Positions 7,139-12,587 of a DNA stretch of 13,100 nucleotides are shown here, piece after piece. Numbering within the stretch: position 1 is the stretch's first letter; every line of letters starts with the position of its first letter. Where the stretch lies: contig JAADFV010000433.1 in assembly GCA_013152695.1 (NCBI GenBank), positions 1 to 13,100 of the forward strand, written 5' to 3'. The stretch comes from Chloroflexota bacterium. Lineage in GTDB: Bacteria > Chloroflexota > Anaerolineae > J102. The position numbers and the translations under genes were made by a program. Below the pieces are notes generated by a model. That model saw only the letters and a list, made by a program, of their open reading frames with translations. It made no database searches and had not been told where the DNA came from.

Positions 7139-7972
7139 ATGAAGCGCTCTAAACGAATTCAATACCGTGGGCTTATCCTCGATGACATTATGCGCTGGAA
7201 ACGTCAGGAAGTGCTAAGCCAAAAGGAGGCTGTGCCTGAAGTTGAACTGCGCGCCCTGGCTGCATTCACCCCAGCCCCTCTCGATTTCCTCGCAGCTCTG
7301 GCACAACCTGGCATCAGCCTTATCGCTGAAGTCAAGCGAGCTTCGCCAAGCAAGGGACTTCTTTGCCAGGACTTCGACGCGGTTGAGTTGGCGCTAACCT
7401 ATGCCCAAGGGGGTGCTCGCGCTATTTCCTGTTTGACTGACGCCCGGTTTTTTCAGGGTAAGCTCGAATATTTGACCGCGATCAAAGAGGCTTTCCGGGA
7501 ACGTGGGATCGAGGTTCCTGTCCTGCGTAAAGATTTCATCTTTGATCCCTACCAGATTCTCGAGGCGCGCGCGGCGGGAGCCGATGCTGTTTTGCTCATC
7601 ATGGCGGTATTGGGCGACCATGATTACCGCGATCTGTTAGCCTATTGCCATGAATTGGGGATGACCGCCCTGGTAGAGGTGCATAATGAAGAGGAATTGA
7701 AGCGTGCTTTACGGCAGCAGCCGCGTTTGATCGGTATCAACAATCGTGATCTCCGTGATTTTTCCGTCGACCTGAATACGACCGCCCGCTTACGCCCACA
7801 AATTCCGGAAGATGTGCTTGTCGTGAGCGAAAGTGGCATTCGAAATGCCGAAGATGTCAGGGCTTTGAAGAAAATGGGAGCTAATGCCATGCTGGTCGGA
7901 GAAAGTCTCGTCAAGCTTAAATCGCAGGCGCGCAAACAGAAACTCCGGGAACTGGTCACGGCAGGACAATAA
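7139..7972 (+). CDS. trpC: Indole-3-glycerol-phosphate synthase
   Basis: This enzyme converts 1-(2-carboxyphenylamino)-1-deoxyribulose 5-phosphate to indole-3-glycerol phosphate in tryptophan synthesis. The start is placed at ATG 7139 because the frame further upstream crosses the promoter and the divergent gene; this gives 277 residues, close to the usual 250-275. The TIM-barrel catalytic residues are all present: Glu64 and Lys66 in 'LIAEVKRASPS', Lys131 in 'VLRKDFI', Glu180 in 'LVEVH', Asn201 in 'GINNRDL' and Ser232 in 'VSESGI'. The phosphate site 'MLVGESL' is at 251-257. No Shine-Dalgarno sequence precedes the ATG. No other trp gene is in the window, so the pathway is split in this genome. 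A DUF554 membrane protein gene follows after 51 bases with no terminator between, so they are probably co-transcribed. Confidence 0.96.
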   Translation: MKRSKRIQYRGLILDDIMRWKRQEVLSQKEAVPEVELRALAAFTPAPLDFLAALAQPGISLIAEVKRASPSKGLLCQDFDAVELALTYAQGGARAISCLTDARFFQGKLEYLTAIKEAFRERGIEVPVLRKDFIFDPYQILEARAAGADAVLLIMAVLGDHDYRDLLAYCHELGMTALVEVHNEEELKRALRQQPRLIGINNRDLRDFSVDLNTTARLRPQIPEDVLVVSESGIRNAEDVRALKKMGANAMLVGESLVKLKSQARKQKLRELVTAGQ

Positions 7973-8023
7973 CATTTCTCTGTACCCCACCCTTCTGCTT
8001 TCCCTCGATATCTCATCATCCTC

Positions 8024-8770
8024 ATGCCTATCCTTCTTCCCGGTCTGACCGGCACCATCATCAACACCTTTACTGTCATTCTCGGCAGTTTGATTGGCCT
8101 CTTAATTGGCAAGCGTTTACACGCAAATACGCAAAAAACTGTGCTTCATGGTCTGGGTTTGGTGACCATGGTGGTGGCGCTGAACAATGCTCTTACGACG
8201 CAAAACATTTTGGTGCCACTTTTTGCTATCATTCTCGGGGCAATGCTCGGAGAATGGATGCAGTTGGAGGAACGGTTGCAATCGTTGGGCAAATGGCTGG
8301 AACAGCGCGTAGGAGAGCGTTTGGGGGAGCGCGATGAAGGCCGGCTCGTACGTGCCTTTGTCACGGCCAGCCTCGTGTATTGCGTGGGACCCCTCACCAT
8401 TATCGGCTCGATTCAAGACGGCTTGGTGAATGATTATGAGTTTCTGCTACTCAAATCCGTGCTCGATGGCTTTGCCAGTATTGCCTTTGCCGCCAGTTTA
8501 GGGCCTGGTGTGCTCCTTTCTGCCGGTACCGTTTTTTTGTTTCAAGGTGGCCTGGCCTTGCTGGCCATGCTCTTTGGCAATGCCCTTGGTGGGGTCACGG
8601 CCGATCATCCCGCTGTGATCGAAATGACGGCAACGGGCGGCATCGTTCTTTTAAGCATTGCCTTTATTTTACTGGATATCAAACGTTTGCGCGCTGCTAA
8701 CTTCCTGCCTGCCATCTTTCTCGCCCCGGCCATTGTTCTGTTATTACAATGGTTGGGGGTGAGTTTTTAG
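8024..8770 (+). CDS. DUF554 family (YqgA-like) membrane protein
   Basis: The product has 248 residues from ATG 8024. It is a polytopic membrane protein: an N-terminal pair of helices (about 10-30, 40-76), an amphipathic Glu/Arg-rich stretch (78-108) probably cytoplasmic, then 'YCVGPLTIIGSIQDGL' (119-134). That is the family hallmark, followed by 'LLKSVLDGFASIAFAASLG' (141-160) and three further helices. This pattern matches DUF554/YqgA, a widely conserved transporter-like family without a proven substrate. The ATG is preceded by TCATCCTC with no Shine-Dalgarno sequence, as is trpC (TAATCCTC before its ATG), so this start is chosen on family length and frame. It lies 51 bases downstream of trpC and ends in a TTAG shared with the stop codon of the convergent DUF3467 gene. 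Confidence 0.93.
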   Translation: MPILLPGLTGTIINTFTVILGSLIGLLIGKRLHANTQKTVLHGLGLVTMVVALNNALTTQNILVPLFAIILGAMLGEWMQLEERLQSLGKWLEQRVGERLGERDEGRLVRAFVTASLVYCVGPLTIIGSIQDGLVNDYEFLLLKSVLDGFASIAFAASLGPGVLLSAGTVFLFQGGLALLAMLFGNALGGVTADHPAVIEMTATGGIVLLSIAFILLDIKRLRAANFLPAIFLAPAIVLLLQWLGVSF

Positions 8771-9081
8771 TGAATCTGCTCGGGACCAAAGCCCATAGGA
8801 GGTGTGTCGGGAAGGTTGCTGCCGCGTACCCGGATCTCGCCAAAATGCTTCTCGTAGTTCTGCAGGCTGGTTTGCAGGGCCTGGAGGAGCAGTTTGGCAT
8901 GGTAGGGGGTGAGCACCAGGCGGGTTTGGATACGCGTTTTGGGTACATTTGGCATCACATGCGCAAAATCCAGGACAATCTCGTTGTAATTATGATTGAT
9001 GATTGCGAAATTCACGTAAATGGGCTGAAGATCGGCACTTACTTCGATCTGTAGTTGCTTTTTATTGGCGGCTGACGACAT
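8767..9081 (-). CDS. DUF3467 family protein
   Basis: This 104-residue protein is read from ATG 9081-9079, with AGGAG at 9097-9093 on the minus strand (11-base spacing, slightly long). The body has the DUF3467 pattern: 'YVNFAIINHNYNEIVLDFA' at 22-40, 'TRLVLTPYHAKLLLQAL' at 53-69 and 'YEKHFGEI' at 76-83. The C-terminal tail is Pro/Gly rich. The family is small and cytoplasmic, with an alpha-beta predicted fold and no known function. Its stop codon overlaps the stop of DUF554 by four bases (TTAG), a tight convergent junction with no room for a terminator, so opposing transcripts may interfere. A possible small Cys ORF lies upstream and overlaps its start. Confidence 0.9.
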   Translation of the reverse strand: MSSAANKKQLQIEVSADLQPIYVNFAIINHNYNEIVLDFAHVMPNVPKTRIQTRLVLTPYHAKLLLQALQTSLQNYEKHFGEIRVRGSNLPDTPPMGFGPEQIH

Positions 9082-9241
9082 GTAATCGCTTACTCCTGAA
9101 TGTGAGAGTGAGGGTGGAGGCGCTGCAAGACCACAGTGCCCCCTGTGATTGTGCCCTGAGATGGCATTCTAGGCAAATCAAGGTGGTTGACCGCGTGCCG
9201 GTCATGCATGCCGCGGCCGGCGAATCCGTTTTTCTGATCAT
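9062..9241 (-). CDS. Candidate small cysteine-containing protein upstream of DUF3467
   Basis: A 59-residue ORF starts at ATG 9241-9239 with a strong GGAGG (9251-9247) five bases upstream. It runs over the start of the DUF3467 gene, stopping at 9064-9062, about 20 bases inside it in another frame. The sequence has Cys12, then 'CLECH' (Cys23, Cys26, His27) and Cys39, a spacing that could bind zinc or another metal; the tail is Ser/Thr/Leu then Arg/Lys rich. I recognise no family, and the composition could also arise by chance in the leader of DUF3467. The support is the strong ribosome binding site and the overlap that would couple it to DUF3467. The nested inverted repeat just upstream could control it. 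Treat this as a candidate. Confidence 0.35.
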   Translation of the reverse strand: MIRKTDSPAAACMTGTRSTTLICLECHLRAQSQGALWSCSASTLTLTFRSKRLHVVSRQ

Positions 9242-9250
9242 CTTATCCTC

Positions 9251-9286
9251 CGTTCTCGCCATTCTCGTGAGAACCTGGCGAGAACG
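9251..9286. repeat. Nested inverted repeat at the 5' side of the small Cys ORF
   Basis: CGTTCTCGCC (9251-9260) is the exact reverse complement of GGCGAGAACG (9277-9286). The 16-base spacer holds a second inverted repeat, TTCTC-GT-GAGAA (9262-9273). The outer left arm touches the GGAGG of the minus-strand ORF. A looser relative, TTCTG-GCT-CAGAA, follows at 9290-9302. It may be an operator with several TTCTC/GAGAA half-sites, or an RNA hairpin next to the ribosome binding site on the minus-strand transcript. No T-run is present, so a terminator is unlikely. Confidence 0.6.
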
Positions 9287-9349
9287 TACTTCTGGCTCAG
9301 AATAGCCCCATAAAAAAGTCATCACGATATAGCCAAAATGGCAAATTCA

Positions 9350-9384
9350 TGGTAAACTATTTGATTGATGCGAGTAAGCGCATC
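9350..9384 (+). promoter_or_regulatory. Possible extended -10 promoter and leader hairpin of infA
   Basis: TGG-TAAACT at 9350-9358 fits an extended -10 element, though no good -35 is seen. GATGCG (9367-9372) pairs with CGCATC (9379-9384) over a 6-base loop, making a small hairpin 20 bases upstream of the infA AGGAGG. A TTGACA at 9385-9390 has no usable -10 downstream, since the correct spacing falls on the ribosome binding site. Confidence 0.35.
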
Positions 9385-9417
9385 TTGACACAATCTATTC
9401 CAATAGGAGGTTTTCAT

Positions 9418-9663
9418 TTGGCTAAAAGAGTAACGAAATCCAAAAAGAAATCAGACAAGATCGAAGTCGAAGGAACCGTGATCGAAGCACTGCCTAACAC
9501 AATGTTCCGGGTGAGGCTCGAGAACGGGCACGAGGTTCTTGCCCACATTTCCGGGAAAATGCGTATGTACTACATTCGCATTCTGCTCGGAGATCGCGTG
9601 CTGGTCGAGTTATCGCCTTACGATCTTACTCGAGGCCGGATCATTTACAGATTCCGTAATTGA
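9418..9663 (+). CDS. infA: Translation initiation factor IF-1
   Basis: IF-1 binds the A site of the 30S subunit and helps IF-2 and IF-3 select the start codon. I choose TTG 9418 because AGGAGG (9405-9410) is 7 bases upstream; an earlier in-frame ATG at 9349 would run through the leader hairpin and ribosome binding site. The product has 81 residues versus about 72 in E. coli, the surplus being a Lys-rich N-terminus ('[13 protein letters not shown]') before the usual '[13 protein letters not shown]'. The single S1/OB fold shows '[20 protein letters not shown]' (30-49), '[11 protein letters not shown]' (51-61) and '[11 protein letters not shown]' (65-75), all well conserved. It sits outside a ribosomal protein cluster, next to tRNA-Val, so it may be a second copy or a relocated sole copy. 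A TTG start is a known way to tune translation of such factors. Confidence 0.95.
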   Translation: MAKRVTKSKKKSDKIEVEGTVIEALPNTMFRVRLENGHEVLAHISGKMRMYYIRILLGDRVLVELSPYDLTRGRIIYRFRN

Positions 9664-9701
9664 GACGTCCTCTATTTTCAGTGAGAGGTTGACTATCACT
9701 T

Positions 9702-9732
9702 CCGACGATCGTCGGCCGGGGCCGATAACCCC
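9702..9732. repeat. Overlapping palindromes between infA and tRNA-Val
   Basis: CCGACGATCGTCGG (9702-9715) is a perfect 14-base palindrome. It overlaps TCGGC-CGGG-GCCGA (9712-9725) and GGGG (9718-9721) with CCCC (9729-9732), so the stems compete for the same bases. A T-rich stretch follows (9733-9771), so a weak infA terminator is possible, but the geometry is poor. A dimeric-protein operator is the other option. Confidence 0.4.
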
Positions 9733-9767
9733 ACTTATTCGTTTTCTTACTTCATTCTGTTTCAATT

Positions 9768-9796
9768 TTGTCAAACAACGTGACTTTAGGCATAAT
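9768..9796 (+). promoter_or_regulatory. Promoter of tRNA-Val
   Basis: TTGTCA (9768-9773) and CATAAT (9791-9796) are separated by 17 bases, close to the housekeeping sigma consensus. The expected start near 9803 leaves a 5' leader of about 22 bases before the mature tRNA. Confidence 0.75.
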
Positions 9797-9825
9797 GTTT
9801 GATATGACTGGCAACGATTATGCAC

Positions 9826-9899
9826 GGGCGAATAGCTCAGATGGCTAGAGCGCTTCCCTTACAAGGAAGAGGTCAGGGGTTCAAGTCCCTTTTCGCCCA
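9826..9899 (+). tRNA. tRNA-Val (anticodon TAC)
   Basis: A full cloverleaf can be drawn. The acceptor stem GGGCGAA (9826-9832) pairs with TTCGCCC (9892-9898), with discriminator A at 9899. The D stem is GCTC/GAGC (9835-9838, 9848-9851) and the anticodon stem CTTCC/GGAAG (9853-9857, 9865-9869). The loop CTTACAA places TAC at 9860-9862. The T stem is 9875-9879 with 9887-9891 around loop TTCAAGT. The anticodon TAC reads valine GUA and, by wobble, GUG. The 3' CCA is not encoded. It has its own promoter and terminator, so it is a single-gene unit. Confidence 0.97.
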
Positions 9900-9903
9900 C
9901 TTC

Positions 9904-9938
9904 AAGCCGCGCGGCCACACAAGCCAGCGGCTTTTTTT
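9904..9938 (+). terminator. Rho-independent terminator of tRNA-Val
   Basis: AAGCCGC (9904-9910) pairs with GCGGCTT (9927-9933), and the seven-T run starts at 9932. It lies 4 bases past the mature tRNA end and should separate the tRNA from selA. Confidence 0.88.
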
Positions 9939-10028
9939 GTAGAGGATTGTATCTCTGAGCAAGCACAGTCCCGCAAGGATACCTGCTACGGAGATTCTCG
10001 TTTTGTGCTTTTTTCGGGTTCACCTTCT

Positions 10029-11405
10029 ATGTCTAACCACTACCGACAACTCCCCAGCTTAGACCGGGTGTTACACCAACCTCAACTCGAAACCGCCATT
10101 CTCGAATTTGGTCGCACCACGGTGAGAGATGTCGCTCGACGCGTCCTCGATAACGCCCGTGCTCGCATCAAGCAAGGTAAGCCTGCCTCGGATGAGAGTA
10201 CTCTTGTTGCCGAGATCAAAGCTATCCTTACTCAAGAATTGTCGCCTTCTTTGCATCCTGTGATCAACGCCACCGGTGTCATCGTTCACACCAATCTCGG
10301 GCGAGCTCCTCTTTCCGAGGAGGCGCAGCAGGCCATGATCGAGGTGGCGCGTGGGTACAGTAATCTGGAGTTTGATTTGGAAACGGGTAAACGCGGTAGC
10401 CGCTATGTGCATGCCGAACGCCTGCTTTGCGAGCTAACCGGTGCCGAAGCAGCCTTGGTGGTCAATAACAATGCTGCTGCCGTTACTTTGGTCTTACGCA
10501 GTCTGGCCGCGGGCAGAGAGGTGATCATCTCTCGAGGCGAATTAGTGGAAATTGGGGGTGGATTTCGTATCCCCGACATTCTTCGCCAGAGCGGCGCACA
10601 GCTTGTCGAGGTGGGTACGACCAACCGAACCCGGTCGGCTGACTACGCCCAAGCCATCTGTTCTGAGACCGCGGCTATTCTCAAGGTGCATCGCTCCAAC
10701 TTCCGGCTCGTTGGTTTTACCGAGTCGGCCTCGCTGAAAGCGTTGGTCGATCTGGCCGCAGAGCAAGAGCCACCCTTAGCGGTTCTGAACGATCTGGGTA
10801 GCGGTACTTTGCTGGATACCAGGCAATTTGGCCTGGCCTATGAACCAACGGTGCAAGATAGCGTGCAGGCCGGTGCTACCCTGACGATGTTCAGTGGGGA
10901 CAAGTTGTTGGGCGGGCCTCAGGCGGGCATCATCGTCGGCCGCGAAGCCCTCATCCAACAATTGAAACGCGAACCCCTGACACGGGCCTTACGCGTGGAT
11001 AAAACCACTCTGGCCGGACTCCAGGCCACGCTCATGGCCTATCTGCGGGGAACGGCCCCCTCTGAGATTCCCGTTTGGCGGATGATATCTGCCTCTGCTG
11101 CCGATCTTGCCGGACGCGCTCAGGCCTGGCTTGCGACGCTCAAGGGTGGAAGCGTGGCCATGGAACTGAGGTCGGGCGAGAGTGCGGTGGGGGGAGGCTC
11201 ATTGCCCGGACAAACGCTGCCCACGACGCTTCTCGCATTACTTCCTCCCCAACCCCAACAATTTGCTCAACACCTACGTCTGACCAGACCTGCCGTTGTC
11301 GCTCGTATCGAACAGGATGCAGTCCTCCTCGATCCCCGAACAGTTTTACCAGAACAAGACGATATTTTTCTGCAAACCTTGCAGACGGTTCTCGATCGGT
11401 TCTGA
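10029..11405 (+). CDS. selA: L-seryl-tRNA(Sec) selenium transferase
   Basis: SelA is a pyridoxal-phosphate enzyme that converts seryl-tRNA(Sec) to selenocysteyl-tRNA(Sec) using selenophosphate. ATG 10029 is chosen because 'MSNHYRQLPSLDRVL' lines up with the N-terminus of known SelA proteins. An in-frame GTG at 10005, preceded by GGAG (9990-9993), is an alternative that adds eight residues. The product has 458 residues, the usual size. Motifs in order are 'INATGVIVHTNLGRAPLS', 'ALVVNNNAAAVTLVL', 'ISRGELVEIGGGFRIPD', 'GTTNRT', 'NDLGSG' and 'FSGDKLLGGPQAGI', in which Lys292 is the PLP Schiff-base lysine. The C-terminal domain ends with 'RIEQDAVLLDPRTVL'. The gene comes after tRNA-Val's terminator and 35 bases before DUF126. 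No tRNA-Sec, selB or selD is in the window. Confidence 0.97.
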   Translation: MSNHYRQLPSLDRVLHQPQLETAILEFGRTTVRDVARRVLDNARARIKQGKPASDESTLVAEIKAILTQELSPSLHPVINATGVIVHTNLGRAPLSEEAQQAMIEVARGYSNLEFDLETGKRGSRYVHAERLLCELTGAEAALVVNNNAAAVTLVLRSLAAGREVIISRGELVEIGGGFRIPDILRQSGAQLVEVGTTNRTRSADYAQAICSETAAILKVHRSNFRLVGFTESASLKALVDLAAEQEPPLAVLNDLGSGTLLDTRQFGLAYEPTVQDSVQAGATLTMFSGDKLLGGPQAGIIVGREALIQQLKREPLTRALRVDKTTLAGLQATLMAYLRGTAPSEIPVWRMISASAADLAGRAQAWLATLKGGSVAMELRSGESAVGGGSLPGQTLPTTLLALLPPQPQQFAQHLRLTRPAVVARIEQDAVLLDPRTVLPEQDDIFLQTLQTVLDRF

Positions 11406-11440
11406 TCACCATCTCGTTAGCTCCTCCATTTTTCAAGCTC

Positions 11441-11839
11441 ATGCACCTCATTTTGCAAGGACGCCTCATTCGCGGGGGCAAGGTCGCCGGCGAAGCCTTG
11501 GTTAGCCCCACGCCCATCGGCTTTCTGGGCGGCGTCGATCCTGACACCGGCATCATTCTTGATCCCGAGCATCCCCTGCGCGGGCAATCCATTGCCGGCA
11601 AGATTCTCGTTTTCCCCCATGGTAAAGGCTCGACCGTGGGGTCTTATACGATTCTGAGGCTCAAAAAAGCGGGCGTAGCCCCCCTCGCTATGATCAATGC
11701 CCACTCCGAGGCGATCACGGCTGTCGGTGCCATCATCGCCGACATCCCCATGGTGGACGAAATCGATATCGAGCAGATCCAAACCGGCGACTGCATCCAG
11801 ATCGAAAATGAGCGGGTAGAGGTGACACGTAATATGTGA
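11441..11839 (+). CDS. DUF126 / aconitase-X small (swivel) subunit
   Basis: The product has 132 residues from ATG 11441; the frame is open upstream through the end of selA, but this ATG matches the family's beginning 'LILQGRLIRGGKVAGEALVS'. Conserved points include 'GVDPDTGIILDPEHPLRGQS' (31-50), 'KILVFPHGKGSTVGSY' (54-69) with the Gly-Lys-Gly-Ser loop at the active site of the complex, and 'GAIIADIPMVD' (96-106). This is COG1786/DUF126, the small subunit of aconitase-X enzymes; together with the large subunit (DUF521) it acts as phosphomevalonate dehydratase in archaea or cis-3-hydroxy-L-proline dehydratase in some bacteria. No large subunit follows in this window, where the neighbour is a convergent HAD gene. 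It is probably co-transcribed with selA, which has no obvious functional link. Confidence 0.93.
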   Translation: MHLILQGRLIRGGKVAGEALVSPTPIGFLGGVDPDTGIILDPEHPLRGQSIAGKILVFPHGKGSTVGSYTILRLKKAGVAPLAMINAHSEAITAVGAIIADIPMVDEIDIEQIQTGDCIQIENERVEVTRNM

Positions 11840-11891
11840 CATTGCTGCTCAGGCGAGCTCGGATGCAGGTGCCTTGCTCCTTACGCTTTTC

Positions 11892-12587
11892 CTAAAGGAG
11901 TATCGCTAACAATTCTCGCAAATTTCGGATTTCGTAAGTGATGGGAAGATGGTTGGGTGCAGGTTTTCCTTGCGGATTCAGCCAGCAGGTATCCAGGCCA
12001 TAATCAATCCCACCCTGGATATCTGCACTGAGACTGTCGCCAATCATCAGCACCTGGGCTCGGGAGGGATGGTTCATGCGCGCAAAGGCCGTATCGAAAA
12101 TTCGCGCATCAGGTTTGGCCGCGCCGATCTCATCTGAAATGACAATGTCCGCAAAATAAGGCCGGAGGGACGAGGTCGCCCAACGAGCGCGCTGCACCTC
12201 TTTCAGGCCATTGGTGATCAGCATAAGGTCGTAGACGGCAGACAAGGCTTGAATGACTTCTTCTGCCCCCTCGAGTAGCATGTTTTGTTGGCCCAGATGA
12301 TGAAGATACGTTTCTGTAAATTGCTGAGGACTGATATCTGCCCCGATTGCGGCGAGAAAGTCATGCGAACGCTGCTGCCGCAAGGTTAAAGTCGTGATCT
12401 TTCCTTGTTCGAAGGCCTGCCACACTCGCCGGTTGATATCGCGATAGATATCGAAATACTGTGGCTGCATCGACAGGCCGAAAGAGGCGAGGGCAGTGCC
12501 AAGGGCCAGGGTCTCGGCCTGGGGGAAATCAAAAAGTGTGCCATCAGCATCAAAAAGTAGCCATTTGTAGGGTTTTTGCGGTGTCAT
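11892..12587 (-). CDS. HAD-family 5'-nucleotidase, YjjG-like
   Basis: This 231-residue protein starts at ATG 12587-12585 and stops at TAG 11894-11892. HAD motifs are complete: 'LLFDADGTLF' with the nucleophile Asp13 and acid Asp15, motif II 'LITNG' (Thr125), motif III Lys158 in 'AAKPDARIF', and motif IV 'MIGDSLSADI' (Asp184, Asp189). The cap domain is helical (residues 20-100) with 'QGKITTLTLRQQR' as in YjjG. 'GGIDYGLDTCWLNPQGKP' after motif IV is also a YjjG hallmark. E. coli YjjG dephosphorylates non-canonical pyrimidine nucleotides as a house-cleaning enzyme. The start codon shares one base with the stop of the upstream HD gene (TAATG), so the two are translationally coupled. It converges on DUF126 with a 52-base gap and no clear terminator. 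Confidence 0.92.
   Translation of the reverse strand: MTPQKPYKWLLFDADGTLFDFPQAETLALGTALASFGLSMQPQYFDIYRDINRRVWQAFEQGKITTLTLRQQRSHDFLAAIGADISPQQFTETYLHHLGQQNMLLEGAEEVIQALSAVYDLMLITNGLKEVQRARWATSSLRPYFADIVISDEIGAAKPDARIFDTAFARMNHPSRAQVLMIGDSLSADIQGGIDYGLDTCWLNPQGKPAPNHLPITYEIRNLRELLAILL

Noticed and set aside
9385..9390. TTGACA consensus -35 upstream of infA
   Set aside because: The -10 would fall on the AGGAGG ribosome binding site at 9405-9410, with no TATAAT-like sequence there.
11403..11405. TGA at the end of selA as a selenocysteine codon
   Set aside because: SelA already has its normal length and C-terminal motif there, and the frame closes again at a TAG four codons later.
11075..11440. 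Longer start for DUF126 overlapping selA
   Set aside because: The extra residues are the shadow of selA in another frame; the family begins at ATG 11441.
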